The notes under the pieces are model-generated. The model saw nothing but the letters and a program-made list of their open reading frames with translations. It did not search any database and had not been told where the DNA came from. The translations under genes were made by a program, and so were the position numbers. Source: Nephrocerus scutellatus (Eukaryota; Arthropoda; Insecta; Diptera; Pipunculidae). Taken from it: a stretch of DNA of 64,000 nt. The stretch is taken from contig OX352766.1 in NCBI GenBank assembly GCA_947095585.1, forward strand, positions 19,210,939-19,274,938, read 5' to 3'. Shown piece by piece: positions 43,784 to 55,200 of this stretch. How positions within the stretch are numbered: position 1 is the stretch's first letter; each line of letters opens with the position of its first letter.

Positions 43784-44689
43784 TTCTTCCTGAGTTCCTT
43801 CCACTGTCCACACCTAATAGTTCAAGAGTACTACCTTACTATTATTGTTGAACTACATCCTGCCGAAAACCCAAATCCTCGACTAAACTTTCTTTCAGCT
43901 ACAGTGGTTCAAGAGTGCTACCTTGCCATGTAATGGTGCATTTTCCAAACCAAAGGAAATGGTGTAAATACCTACTCTTCAATATGAGGCAAGCTCTGTG
44001 TAAATGCACATCAAGTCTAATTTCATCACGGATAATCGAACAATAGTTATCTCGCTCTTGCACGTTGGGCTACTTGACGTATTGCTACAAAGGGGTTCGA
44101 TGTGAATCAGGCAAGCGACAACTTGCCATTTTGGATTCTGACACCGAGTGGAGCAGCAGGAAATGCGGGAAAACGCATACAATTCGGAAAAAAATAAGAA
44201 GTCTACTTATTTCTTACAAGAGAGGTAACTTCAATATAAATTTAGAAAAATAACAAAAAGAAAAATTATTAATTTATCGACTCCTCAGGGAACGGAGGCC
44301 AAAACCAAAGAAACAATTTGAATTTTCATCGGTGGATGGCGGTGATACACGCGGATCGGATTGCATACAGGCGAAAATAATCGAGCTAACTTCCAGCAAC
44401 AATTCTGGACAGCAAGTCAGGAAGACTGGGAAGAAACCCAAGAAACAAATCGGTATTGAGCCTCCAAGGTCCCTCTCTCCACGTAAGTGAATAAATATAA
44501 TTTATTTTACGCCGCAACCAAACTCGCACGGAGTGTCAGATGGCTCCATCCTCTTAGTCCAATGTGCATCACCTAACCTTTAACATACTCATCTTTCATT
44601 GAGTATCTTAAAATATAAATGGACATTCCTGCAAATTACCGTCAACCATAAATATGAGTATTTATACATATGTAAAATACCATAGATTT
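43784..44689. other. Unassigned repeat-like sequence right of Jockey
   Basis: Continuation of the Jockey target. It contains CTTTCTTTCAGCTACAGTGG (about 43889) plus TTCAAGAGTGCTACCTTGCCA, a block that recurs in the 123-bp repeats at 45453-45730. The ORF 44065-44253 shows no domain. Confidence 0.45.
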
Positions 44690-45140
44690 ACTTATCACTA
44701 GGTAAATTACTTACCGTTGATTGCAATCATTATACTTACATTTTAAGAATTATTTCATTTATTTCTATTTACTTATCACTAGGTACATTACTTACCGTTG
44801 ATTGCAATCATTATACTTACACTTTAAGAGTTATTTCATTTATTTCTATTTACTTATCACTAGGTACATTACTTACCGTTGATTACAATCTTTATACATA
44901 CACTTTATGAGTTATCTCTACCTTATTTTCACTACGTATTAAACTCACATTTGATTATATTTATACATACCCTTTCGAGAGTTCTATTTACTTAAATATT
45001 TCGATGTGAAATAACCTTACCTTCGATTATATCTATACACATACCTTTAAAGATTTATTTCTAACTACCTTATTATTCCACTATAACACTATAAAATAAA
45101 CTTACCTGCGATTCTTATATATATATATACACCTTAAGAG
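44690..45140. repeat. 81-bp tandem repeat, three good and about three decayed copies
   Basis: ACTTATCACTAGGTA begins at 44690, 44771 and 44852, an exact 81-bp period, each with ACTTACCGTTGATT and CTTACA(C/T)TTTAAGA or a close variant. Further copies to about 45140 keep only CTTACC...GATT and the ATACA...CTTT ending. Non-coding. Confidence 0.85.
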
Positions 45141-45339
45141 TTTATTTTTACATTTATGATTAATAACATGATCAAACCGTACGTTCATATAATTAACATT
45201 AATAAAGTGAATTATAACGATATGAAGAGAAATTAGTTTTTTTTATTGAGTTTTGGATTCGCTGCCTCATGGTCGTGTTTGTTTTTTTTGGATCATAACT
45301 TAGTACACGCAATCATAAATATATTTATGGATGGTAGGC

Positions 45340-45452
45340 GCGGCTGATGGGCCAAGATCCCACCCCAATCCGGCGAGCTGGCTAGCGCGTACGCTAGGCG
45401 TGTACACCATGGCCCCGAAGCAGCAGCACCCGTAAAAATTACACCATTACAG
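45340..45452. repeat. GC-rich block related to 10605-10670
   Basis: Shares CCGGCGAGCTGG (versus CCGACGAGCTGA) and CGCTAGGCGTG(T/C)ACACC with the earlier region. Probably a fragment of one dispersed repeat; class unknown. Confidence 0.4.
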
Positions 45453-45735
45453 CCACTACGATTAACCCGTTCTCTCCCAATTCTAGGAGCCAAGGGGTAC
45501 AAGTACTTTGTACTTAAACCCATCGTTAACCCATAAACTTTCTTTCAGCTACAGTGGTTCAAGAGTGCTACCTTGCCACTACGATTAACCCGTTCTCTCC
45601 CAATTCTAGGAGCCAAGGGGTACAAGTACTTTGTACTTAAACCCATCGTTAACCCATAAACTTTCTTTCAGCTACAGTGGTTCAAGAGTGCTACCTTGCC
45701 ACTACGATTAACTCATTCTTTTCCTAGGAATAAAG
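45453..45735. repeat. 123-bp tandem repeat, about 2.3 copies
   Basis: CCACTACGATTAAC starts at 45453, 45576 and 45699. The two full copies look identical by eye, each with CAAGTACTTTGTACTT (itself a palindrome around AAGTACTTTGTACTT) and TTCAAGAGTGCTACCTTG. A related end piece lies at about 43889-43928. Confidence 0.88.
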
Positions 45736-45929
45736 GACACTTCGTACTTTTACTTTACAATTTTTAAAATTTTTTTTAACGAACAAACAAAAAAACAAAC
45801 AATTTTTGAAATAATAAAGAGATTAATTTAATTTTCCACAAACCCAAAACCATAAATTTTATTGTAACGACCCCCCTTATTGAACCCTGGTCACACTGAG
45901 TTCTACCCCGGCTGGGAAACTCCGTTACA
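45736..45929. other. Segment with inverted ends TGTAACG...CGTTACA
   Basis: TGTAACG at 45863 and CGTTACA at 45923-45929 form an inverted pair around about 67 bp that includes ACCCTGGTCACACTGAGTTC. LTR ends of this kind (TGTA...TACA) occur in gypsy elements, so 45929 may be an LTR end. No target duplication was confirmed. Confidence 0.35.
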
Positions 45930-45949
45930 TGTTATCCGAAAAAAACAAC

Positions 45950-47640
45950 ATGACTAATGAAATTGCGATTGACAATTTCAAATTTAATGCGTTAATTGAT
46001 ACGGGTGCCGAGTTATCGTTTATTTAAGTCGATTACGCTAATAAACGATACAAGTATACCAGTCACCGGACTAGGAAAAAAATCAAAAACCATTGGGCGG
46101 TTCATTTCTAGTGTAAATATTGACGAATGTGTGTTCAAGGATGTTGAAATAGACATTTTAGACGACGAATCAATGGACTACGATGTCATAATCGGGATAA
46201 ACTTGCTTAACAATGCGGACATTTGTTATAACACGGAAGGGTACTGTCAATTGAACTTCGATCTTATAACAATAACACTGTACGAATCGCAATGGCCACA
46301 TGTGTTTCAAAATTTAGAAATCGGTAATAAAGAAATCGAAGACGAAATAAAACGCGAAATTAAAAATGATAAGCCAGTAAAAATTTCTGAAATTCAAGTC
46401 AAAATGAAAGTAGTCATCACCAGTGTTGAACCGACCAGTGATGAACCGACGACCCCGACGGCTGCCGCTAACAGAACACAAAATCTTCGAGAGGCAGATT
46501 AAAGAATGGATAGAAAACAGTACAGTGCGTCTAAGTAGATCGGAGCATTCGAGTCCAGTTGTCTTAGTTGACAAGAAAGACGGTTCAAAAATACTGTGTG
46601 TAGATGTCCGTAAACTGAATGACAAATACTCAAAAAGATAGATATTCGATCCCGCGCGGAAGATCAAATCGAAAAAATACAGAGTGCTATATATTTTACT
46701 ATGCTGGACTTAGCAAATGGATTTTTTCATGTGTCTGTAGACGAGGACAGTGTCAAATTTACAGTATTTATGATACCCAATGGAAGTTATGAGTATTTAA
46801 AGGTACCCTTCGGTCTGTGTAACTCTTCCAGCGTTTTTCAGCGTTATATTAACCATGTTTTCGCAAAAAGAAATTTCCGACGGCATAGTAAACGATCACG
46901 TTGACGATATAGTGATTCTATCAGAGACGATCGAAGAAGCATTAATTCGCCTAAAACGTGTTTTAAATGGTTTGCATATTAAATGGAAAAAATGTCAATT
47001 CCTTAAAAAACACATAAATCACCTCGTTTCACCTTCAAACGAGAAGACCAAAGCGATTTTGAATTTTCCATTTCCGACAGATGTTCAAACGATTCAATCT
47101 TTTCTTGGTTTGGCGGGTTACTTCCGAAAATTTATAAAGGACTTTGCAATAATTGCAAAACCGTTATCTGATTTACTTTGTGACAACACTAATTTTGAGA
47201 TGGGTTGCCAACAAATAGCCGCTTTAAATACGAGTCAGCGTCCTATTTTACGTATATTTCGTTATGGAGCTACAACAGAATTACATACTGACGCCAGTAA
47301 GCAAGGATATGGGGCAGTCTTGCTCCAAACTCAATTAGATGATAACGAACTGCATTTAGTTTATTTGGTAAGAAGACCTCAGAAGTTGAAGAGCGGTATG
47401 CCAGCTATATGCTTGAAGTAACAGCAGTAATTGAGGCCGTCCAAGTTTTTCGCATTTATTTGTTGGGGCAAAAATTTAAATTGGTCATGGATTGCAAGGC
47501 TTTTACACAAACACTTCAAAAAAAGGATATTGGTACTAAAGTCGCAATATGGGCAATGATTCTAGAATAATTCGACTATATGGTGAAACATCGCGCAGGA
47601 AATCAAATGAGGCACGTCGACGCGTTGAGTAGAGGTCCGA
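45950..47640 (+). pseudogene. Gypsy-type pol relic: protease, RT, RNase H
   Basis: Protease: NALIDTGAELSF at about 45988-46024. Reverse transcriptase pieces: ORF 46423-46641 (RLSRSEHSSPVVLVDKKDGS), ORF 46701-46904 (MLDLANGFFHV and FGLCNSSSVFQ) and ORF 46855-47421 (DHVDDIVIL at the active-site position, then LGLAGYFRKFIKDFA). RNase H: LHTDASKQGYGAVLLQ and, after a frameshift near 47390, the end motif RHVDALSRG at about 47611. At least four frameshifts or stops occur. It is the probable partner of the gag relic 37385-38106; the lineage resembles mag or mdg1-like elements, not errantiviruses. Confidence 0.82.
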
Positions 47641-47719
47641 TGGTAATGCAGTTAAGCAGAGATGACAACATATTATCCAGGCTACAAAAGGCACAACAAA
47701 ACGTCGTAGTAATAGTAAA

Positions 47720-48532
47720 TAGTAACCCGTACTCCATCGAGTTTGCCATGGATTGTTTTCACCGCCTAGAAGACCTAGACTATGCCGATGATATCTATCT
47801 CCTATCACAATCGCTAGAACTCCACGCTAATAAAGTGGGTTTAAAAATTAACGTTCCGGAAACAAATCTACTTCGCGTTAACGCTAGTGGAACATGTGAT
47901 CTCTCGATTGACAGATAGAGGAAGTCGATAAGTGTGGTTATTTGGGCAGTTGGATGTCAAAAAATGGTGGTGCTGCTGACTCGGATGTGTGCTCTCGTGT
48001 AAACAAGGCGCCACACTCCTATAGTATGCTAAATAATATCTGGAACTCCTCGCAAATCTCCCGGAATCTAAAGCTCATGATCTTCAGATCTAACGTTCTC
48101 TCAGTACTCTTGTATGGCTGCGAAACGTGGAAAGTCACAGAGTCAATTGCGACGCGCCTCCAAGTTTTCGTCAACAAGTGCTTAGCATCCTCCTACTAAT
48201 AATAAGATGGCCGGACATTATCACCAATCAAGACTTGCGGAGAGTAACACCTAACACAGCAGAAACCAATCGGGATCACCATCAGACGACAAAAATGGAG
48301 CTGGATTGGCCACACTTTGAGAAAGCCAGCGGATGACATTACGAAACTAGCGCTCGACTGGGATCCACAAGGAAGTCGTTGAGTTGGCCGTCCTAGCAAG
48401 ACATGGAAAAGGACAATAGAAGAGGAAGCAAGTTCCCAGGGGACCGAGTGGCGTCTCTTCAAACCTCAGGCGTTAAATCGAGTTCGTTGACGGGCGTTTG
48501 TAGAAGCCCTATGCTCCCCACGGAGTAAAGGA
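47720..48532 (+). pseudogene. RTE-like non-LTR reverse transcriptase fragment
   Basis: Frames carry the palm and C-terminus of a non-LTR reverse transcriptase: LDYADDIYLLSQS at about 47779-47817, VGLKIN, ISRNLKLMIFRSNVLSVLLYG, CETWKVTESIATRLQVFVN and, across frameshifts, RWPDIITNQDLRRVT. This pattern is typical of RTE-clade copies in insects. It ends near a GGAAAGAAAGAAAGAAA tail at about 48530, as RTE elements end in short simple repeats. It sits inside the gypsy pol relic, between RNase H and integrase. 5' truncated. Confidence 0.75.
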
Positions 48533-49530
48533 AAGAAAGAAAGAAACGACGAAGGCTTGGCTGCTATTATCGAAATACTGAAAACTAGTTGCTACAAAGA
48601 TTTTGCAATACAAAACGGTATTTTGTGTAAAGTGGTTGAAGGAATTTTTTTTATGCATTATTCCTGAAGTTATGAAGGACAACATCATTAGAGAAATTCA
48701 TGAAAATGGTCAATTTCACCACAACAAAATGATGCAAGGAATTGTACAGCGCTGATATGAGGCAATGAATCGACAAGTGCATAATTAACTGTATTAAATG
48801 TATATGAGCGGAGCGCAAAGCTGGGAAAGACGAAGGTTGGTTGCATCCTATTCCAAAAGGAGAGGTACCATTAGACACGCTGCACGTAGATTTTTTGGGT
48901 CCGATGACGACAACAGGATAATTATACAAGTTTATAATGACAAAAACGGATAGCTCTACTATTTTTTTTTGGATTTTCCCTACAAAAACTAAGTCGGCGG
49001 ACGAAGCGATTCAGAAGGTTCAAAAGGTTGGTGATGTGTTTGGAATTCAGGGGCATATCGTTTGCGACAAAGGTGGTGCTTTTATTTCTACGAAATTCCA
49101 GCATTTTTGTGATGAGCTAGGAGTCTTTCTTCATCTTGGGACAACGGGCACAGCAAGAGAAAATGGACAAGTAGAACGTGTTCATCAAGTTGTAATAACA
49201 TCGCTTACCAAGTGGTCGATCGAAAGACCAGAAAAGTGGTATCTGCACGTATCAAAGGTGCAAAATTTCATCAACAGCACATACCATCGAGCAATAAAAA
49301 TGTCGCCCTTCGAGCTCATGATTGGAATCTCGATGAAGACAGCGCAGTATCCAGAAATCATGCAGATCGTTGAGGAGGAAAATCTTCATGCGTTCAAGAA
49401 ACGAGGGGAACGATTCCAAGAAGAGAATAAAGTCTATTACGATAGAAAACGAATAAATCCAACTCAATATCGAAAAGGAGATCTGGTTGCGATTGAAAGG
49501 ACACAATTTGGCAGTGGACTAAAAAAAAGG
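48533..49530 (+). pseudogene. Gypsy-type integrase relic
   Basis: Continues the pol relic after the RTE insert. The zinc-binding part is degraded (EIHENGQFHHNKM at about 48695). Core: the first Asp in LHVDFLGP (about 48880), a TAG (codon about 48918-48920) breaking the frame, then ORF 48937-49707 with VCDKGGAFIS for the second Asp and NGQVERVHQ for the Glu. The integrase ends near 49530 (QFGSGLKKRMDE); the rest of the ORF to 49707 belongs to other sequence, so it is a chance fusion. Confidence 0.8.
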
Positions 49531-49667
49531 ATGGACGAGTGTGGGATGAGAGACGAAAATTCAGTCGATGACGAGCCGCAACGACGAGCGGAAAGCACAA
49601 ACACGCTTTCACACAAAACCCACCCGGGGTTTTTTGGGTTACCCAGTGGGGAGCCAACCATGCCACA

Positions 49668-49985
49668 AAATACTACTACAAAACTTCGAGTAGATTTTGA
49701 CGCGTAGAGTCGTAGTTCAACAAAACTTTCGCTGAATGATGTATTGATGGTTGGTCCTACAGTACAAGAGGAGCTATATTCGACCTTGATTCGTTTCCGC
49801 TTGCATAAATATGCACTCACAGCAGATATTAGTATCAGTAACGCTGATGGGCTCGCTAACTACATTTGGTTTAAAGGGCCATCGTTCCTTTTGGGAGACT
49901 CAGCATATTGGCCAAAAAACACTCATTTTGAGTTGTCGCTAGAACAAAAGTCTTGTAAAGTAAAAATAAAGAAGAAGGTAGATTG
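49668..49985 (+). pseudogene. Bel/Pao pol fragment
   Basis: TTTKLRVDFDA at about 49675, then a stop (TAG about 49705), LNDVLMVGPTVQEEL and RFRLHKYALTADI are the start of a Bel/Pao reverse transcriptase. The sequence then jumps directly to a piece resembling the later pol region (YIWFKGPSFLLGDSAYWPKN), so several hundred codons between are deleted. It ends at the TGA at about 49984. Plus strand, no LTR seen beside it. Confidence 0.75.
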
Positions 49986-51835
49986 AAGCGAAAACCTTTA
50001 ACACCTCCGTTAGCTATACCGGACGATTCTTCACTGTCTCTTCTTCACAATTTTTCAACCATGAAGATTTCACCAAGAAGGGAAGCAGAAAACGTAGCAG
50101 TTGCGAATACGGAAGCTTTGGTCTGTGAAGGAAGTTCTAGTAATTCAACATTGATTAGCTCTTTAGCTTATTCAGTCAGCAATACTTTTATGTCTGTGTA
50201 TATTCCTGAATTAGTTACTACATGGAATTTGCCTGCGATCACGCCGATCTCTTCTCCTAAAAGCGTCATTGTCGAAGATAACAGAACCTCAAGTTCAACG
50301 GGTAATTCAAGAAGTTTTCCCGAAATCACGCCAACGACCTTTCTACCGTTAAGGTCGTAATCGAAGAACGCAAATTTTCAAGTTCTAGGAATTTCTCCGC
50401 AATCACACGGATCTCTTCTCCTGATTGCGAGATAATTGAAGAAAGCAATATTTCAAGTGGTTTTGCAGCAATCACACAGCATCACACAGCAAAAGCACCA
50501 CAGCCGAAGAACACAAACTTTCAATACGATTGGTACTTCTAGGAGTTTCCCCGCAATCACACCGATCTCTTCTCCTGATTGCGAGATAGTTGAAGAAAGC
50601 AATATTTTAAGTTCGACGGGTACTTCAAGGAGTTTTCCCACAATCACACTGACCTCTCCTACTTATAGCGCCGAAACCGAAGATCCGGAAGTGTATATAG
50701 ATAGCCAGACTGTGAACATTTTCATTAACTACTTCGAAAACGCGATTAATTACGCACTTGCAATGTCGTCGATGAAGTCAGAAGCTAATCCAGCACAAGT
50801 TCACATGAAATACAAATGCCACCCAGATTGTCAACCGTTCTTTATTCGAATGCTACACCGTCAAAGACCAACATGATGACATCCGGCGGCATTATCGAAC
50901 AAAAACCCTTCATATTATCCCGATCTTCACCATCATCATCACAAAATAATTCCACAAGAAATTTTCCTAATAACAAAATGCACAGCGGAGTTCCTTATAT
51001 ATCACCATCATCATCATCAGCTGTCACTCAACCCACCAGAAGCTTGATATCACCATCAGCTGCTACATCAATATATAATTCCAGTGTAAATCTTACGCCT
51101 GTAACAGCTCCATGTTTTGTTTCATCAACATCAACAAACGCCACAAGTGTCAACCGGCCACAGTGAGCCACGTAGTGCAGAGCTATCAACTCCTGCTGAT
51201 GTTAACATTACATCAACCGCGAATTTAAATGATGGATTTCCAACCAAGGAACTCCTTATTCATTTTCATCGGCATCACATTTACAACAGCACCCCATTGG
51301 GAGCATTTCGCAACCCATTGGAAGATCAGCTCAATCTGTTCCGGCACCACAGTATATTGCTCCTGCATCGTTATTTAATAGTTCCTCCGAAGTTCCATAT
51401 ATATTACAAAGAAGTTCTAGTTTAAATGTAAAAAAAAGTCACTTCGTTCATACCGGAAAGCTGAACGAACGAAAAAAGTGTCGTCTTCTTATCCTCGATG
51501 TCGAAAGCGTTCAACCTTACCAAAGAAGACGACGGTACATCCAGGTCCAAGTTCTACACAATATTCGCAGGGTTCAGCAACTGTTTCGTCTTCTGCATCT
51601 TACCATTTTCCCCGGCTTGCACCACAGAATAATTCGTCAAATCATCTACAGAGGAACCTTTCACAATCGGAAAATATCAGTGTAAATAATGAATACTGGA
51701 ATACACCGGCTGCAACTGGGTATCCTGTACAAGATCAGAGAATCGCTTCTATTGCACCTGATCGATTCCACTCTCATTATATTCATTCTTTGTCTGATTA
51801 CTTTCAAAACAACAATCAAGCCTCAGCAGAAATGT
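49986..51835 (+). pseudogene. Ser/Thr/Pro-rich reading frames of unknown origin
   Basis: Open frames 49983-50360, 50436-50876, 50816-51166, 51117-51425 and 51478-51936 overlap in steps and keep a Ser/Thr/Pro/Asn-rich composition, as if one long low-complexity coding region had suffered several frameshifts. From 50225 to 50690 a degenerate repeat of about 87 bp (29 residues; motif SRSFPAITPISSPDCEIVEE) recurs about six times. Later parts are rich in Ser runs (SPSSSQ, SPSSSSAV). No domain was recognised. It joins reverse-transcriptase sequence abruptly at about 51835. It may be a host exon or an element's unusual Gag. Low confidence on nature. Confidence 0.4.
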
Positions 51836-52288
51836 CGGTGGATCGAACTACAGCCGGAAAAATGTCAATTCTTGAGAACAGAGCTCACTTACCTAGGACA
51901 CGTAATTACAGAATCAGGGATCAAACCAGATCCTAGTAAAATAGAATGTGTTAAGGAATTCAAACAACCCAAAAATGTTAAAGAAATTAAAATGTTCTTG
52001 GGTCTCGCAGGATATTATCGTCGATTCATTCAAGATTTTGCAAAAATTTCAAAACCACTAACGGCACTCTTAAGAAAAGACGTACCATTCTCGTGGACTC
52101 CATTATGTACTGTCGCCTTTCATGAACTCAAGTCAAAACTTATAAGCCCTCCTCTTCTTCAATATCCTGATTTTAACAACAAATTTATTCTAACAACAGA
52201 TGCAAGTGATGTTGCCATCGGAAGTGTTTTGTCACAAGGTGAGATAGGAAATCATTTACCTATCGCCTATGCCTCGCACTTTAAATAA
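51836..52288 (+). pseudogene. Second errantivirus: end of RT and start of RNase H
   Basis: Within ORF 51689-52288, from about 51838 on, the frame is gypsy pol: LQPEKCQFLRTELTYLGHVI (end of palm/thumb), VKEIKMFLGLAGYYRRFIQDFA (connection) and LTTDASDVAIGSVLSQG (first RNase H Asp). The reverse-transcriptase active site is missing, so the element is 5' truncated here. A frameshift at about 52275 moves reading into the next ORF. Confidence 0.85.
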
Positions 52289-55200
52289 AAGTGAGAAGAA
52301 TTATTCTACTACGGATAAGGAATTGCTTGCCATTGATTGGTCAGTCCGGCATTTCCGACCCTACCTGTATGGAAGAAAATTCGTCCTTTACACCGATCAC
52401 AAACCTCTCATTTACATCCACAATTGTAAAGACATAAGTTCAAGATTAATGAGGTATCGTCTACAACTCGAAGAATTCGACTACGAAATCATACATAAGA
52501 AGGGCGAACAAAACACAAATGCAGACTGCCTCAGCAGAATTGCAAAAATGACTCTTAGATCATCTACAAAATCGTGTACTACATCATCTCCTATATCTTG
52601 TACTACATCGCCTACTATATCGTCTCCTATATCTTGTACAACATCATCTACTAAATCGTCTACTAATTCTGGTACCAAACCTACTAAATCGTCTACTAAT
52701 TCTTGTACCAAATCTACTAAATCGTCTACTAATTCTTGTACCAAATCGTCTACTAATTCTTGTACCAAATCTACTAAATCGTCTACTAATTCTTGTACCA
52801 AATCGTCTACTAATTCTTGTACCAAATCGTCTACTAATTCTTGTACCAAATCTACTAAATCGTCTACTAATTTTTGTACCAAATCGTCTACTAATTCTGG
52901 TACCAAATCTACTAAATCGTCTACTAATTCTTGTACCAAATCGTCTACTAATTCTTGTACTAAATCGTCTAATAATTCTTGTACCAAATCGTCTACTAAT
53001 TCTTGTACCAAATCTACTAAATCGTCTACTAATTCTTGTACCAAATCGTCTACTAATTCTTGTACCAAATCTACTAAATCGTCTACTAGTTCTTGTACCA
53101 AATCGTCTACTAATTCTTGTACCAAATCGTCTACTAATTCTGGTACCAAATCTACTAAATCGTCTACTAATTCTTGTACCAAATCGTCTACTAATTCTTG
53201 TACCAAATCGTCTAATAATTCTTGTACCAAATCGTCTACTAATTCTTGTACCAAATCTACTAAATCGTCTACTAATTCTTGTACCAAATCGTCTACTAAT
53301 TCTTGTACCAAATCTACTAAATCGTCTACTAATTCTTGTACCAAATCGTCTACTAATTCTGGTACCAAATCTACTAAATCGTCTACTAATTCTTGTACCA
53401 AATCTACTAAATCGTCTACTAATTCTTGTACCAAATCGTCTACTAATTCTTGTACCAAATCTACTAAATCGTCTACTAATTCTTGTACCAAATCGTCTAC
53501 TAATTTTTGTACCAAATCTACTAAATCGTCTACTAATTCTTGTACCAAATCGTCTACTAATTCTTGTACCAAATCTACTAAATCGTCTACTAATTCTGGT
53601 ACCAAATCTACTAAATCGTCTACTAATTCTTGTACCAAATCGTCTACTAATTCTTGTACCAAATCTACTAAATCGTCTACTAATTCTTGTACCAAATCGT
53701 CTACTAATTCTTGTACCAAATCTACTAAATCGTCTACTAATTCTTGTACCAAATCGTCTACTAATTCTTGTACCAAATCTACTAAATCGTCTACTAATTC
53801 TGGTACCAAATCTACTAAATCGTCTACTAATTCTTGTACCAAATCTACTAAATCGTCTACTAATTCTGGTACCAAATCTACTAAATCGTCTACTAATTCT
53901 TGTACCAAATCTACTAAATCGTCTACTAATTCTGGTACCAAATCTACTAAATCGTCTACTAATTCTTGTACCAAATCGTATACTAATTCTTGTACCAAAT
54001 CTACTAAATCGTCTACTAATTCTTGTACCAAATCGTCTACTAATTCTTGTACCAAATCTACTAAATCGTCTACTAATTCTTGTACCAAATCGTCTACTAA
54101 TTCTTGTACCAAATCTATTAAATCGTCTACTAATTCTTGTACCAAATCGTCTACTAATTCTTGTACCAAATCTACTAAATCGTCTACTAATTCTGGTACC
54201 AAATCTACTAAATCGTCTACTAATTCTTGTACCAAATCGTCTACTAATTCTTGTACCAAATCTACTAAATCGTCTACTAATTCTGGTACCAAATCGTCTA
54301 CTAATTCTTGTACCAAATCTACTAAATCGTCTACTAATTCTGGTACCAAATCTACTAAATCGTCTACTAATTCTTGTACCAAATCGTCTACTAATTCTTG
54401 TACCAAATCTACTAAATCGTCTACTAATTCTTGTACCAAATCGTCTACTAATTCTTGTACCAAATCTACTAAATCGTCTACTAATTCTTGTACCAAATCG
54501 TCTACTAATTCTTGTACCAAATCTACTAAATCGTCTACTAATTCTGGTACCAAATCTACTAAATCGTCTACTAATTCTTGTACCAAATCGTCTACTAATT
54601 CTTGTACCAAATCTACTAAATCGTCTACTAATTCTTGTACCAAATCGTCTACTAATTCTTGTACCAAATCTACTAAATCGTCTACTAATTCTGGTACCAA
54701 ATCTACTAAATCGTCTACTAATTCTTGTACCAAATCTACTAAATCGTCTACTAATTCTTGTACCAAATCGTCTACTAATTCTTGTACCAAATCTACTAAA
54801 TCGTCTACTAATTCTGGTACCAAATCTACTAAATCGTCTACTAATTCATGTACCAAATCGTCTACTAATTCTTGTACCAAATCTACTAAATCGTCTACTA
54901 ATTCTTGTACCAAATCGTCTACTAATTCTGGTACCAAATCTACTAAATCGTCTACTAATTCTTGTACCAAATCGTCTACTAATTCTTGTACCAAATCGTC
55001 TAATAATTCTTGTACCAAATCTACTAAATCGTCTACTAATTCTGGTACCAAATCTACTAAATCGTCTACTAATTCTTGTACCAAATCGTCTACTAATTCT
55101 TGTACCAAATCTACTAAATCACCTACTAATTCTTGTACTAATTCTATTACTAATTTGTCATCTACTAATTCGTATATTGAACCAAATTCAAACCCATCAA

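Noticed and set aside
44040..44110. Possible tRNA gene around GGGGTTCGATGTGAATC
   Set aside because: A B-box-like GGTTCGA is present, but I could not fold a matching acceptor stem or anticodon arm.
49530..49707. C-terminal extension of the gypsy integrase as a true fusion protein
   Set aside because: The last codons match the start of a Bel/Pao reverse transcriptase, so the frame runs by chance into an adjacent element.
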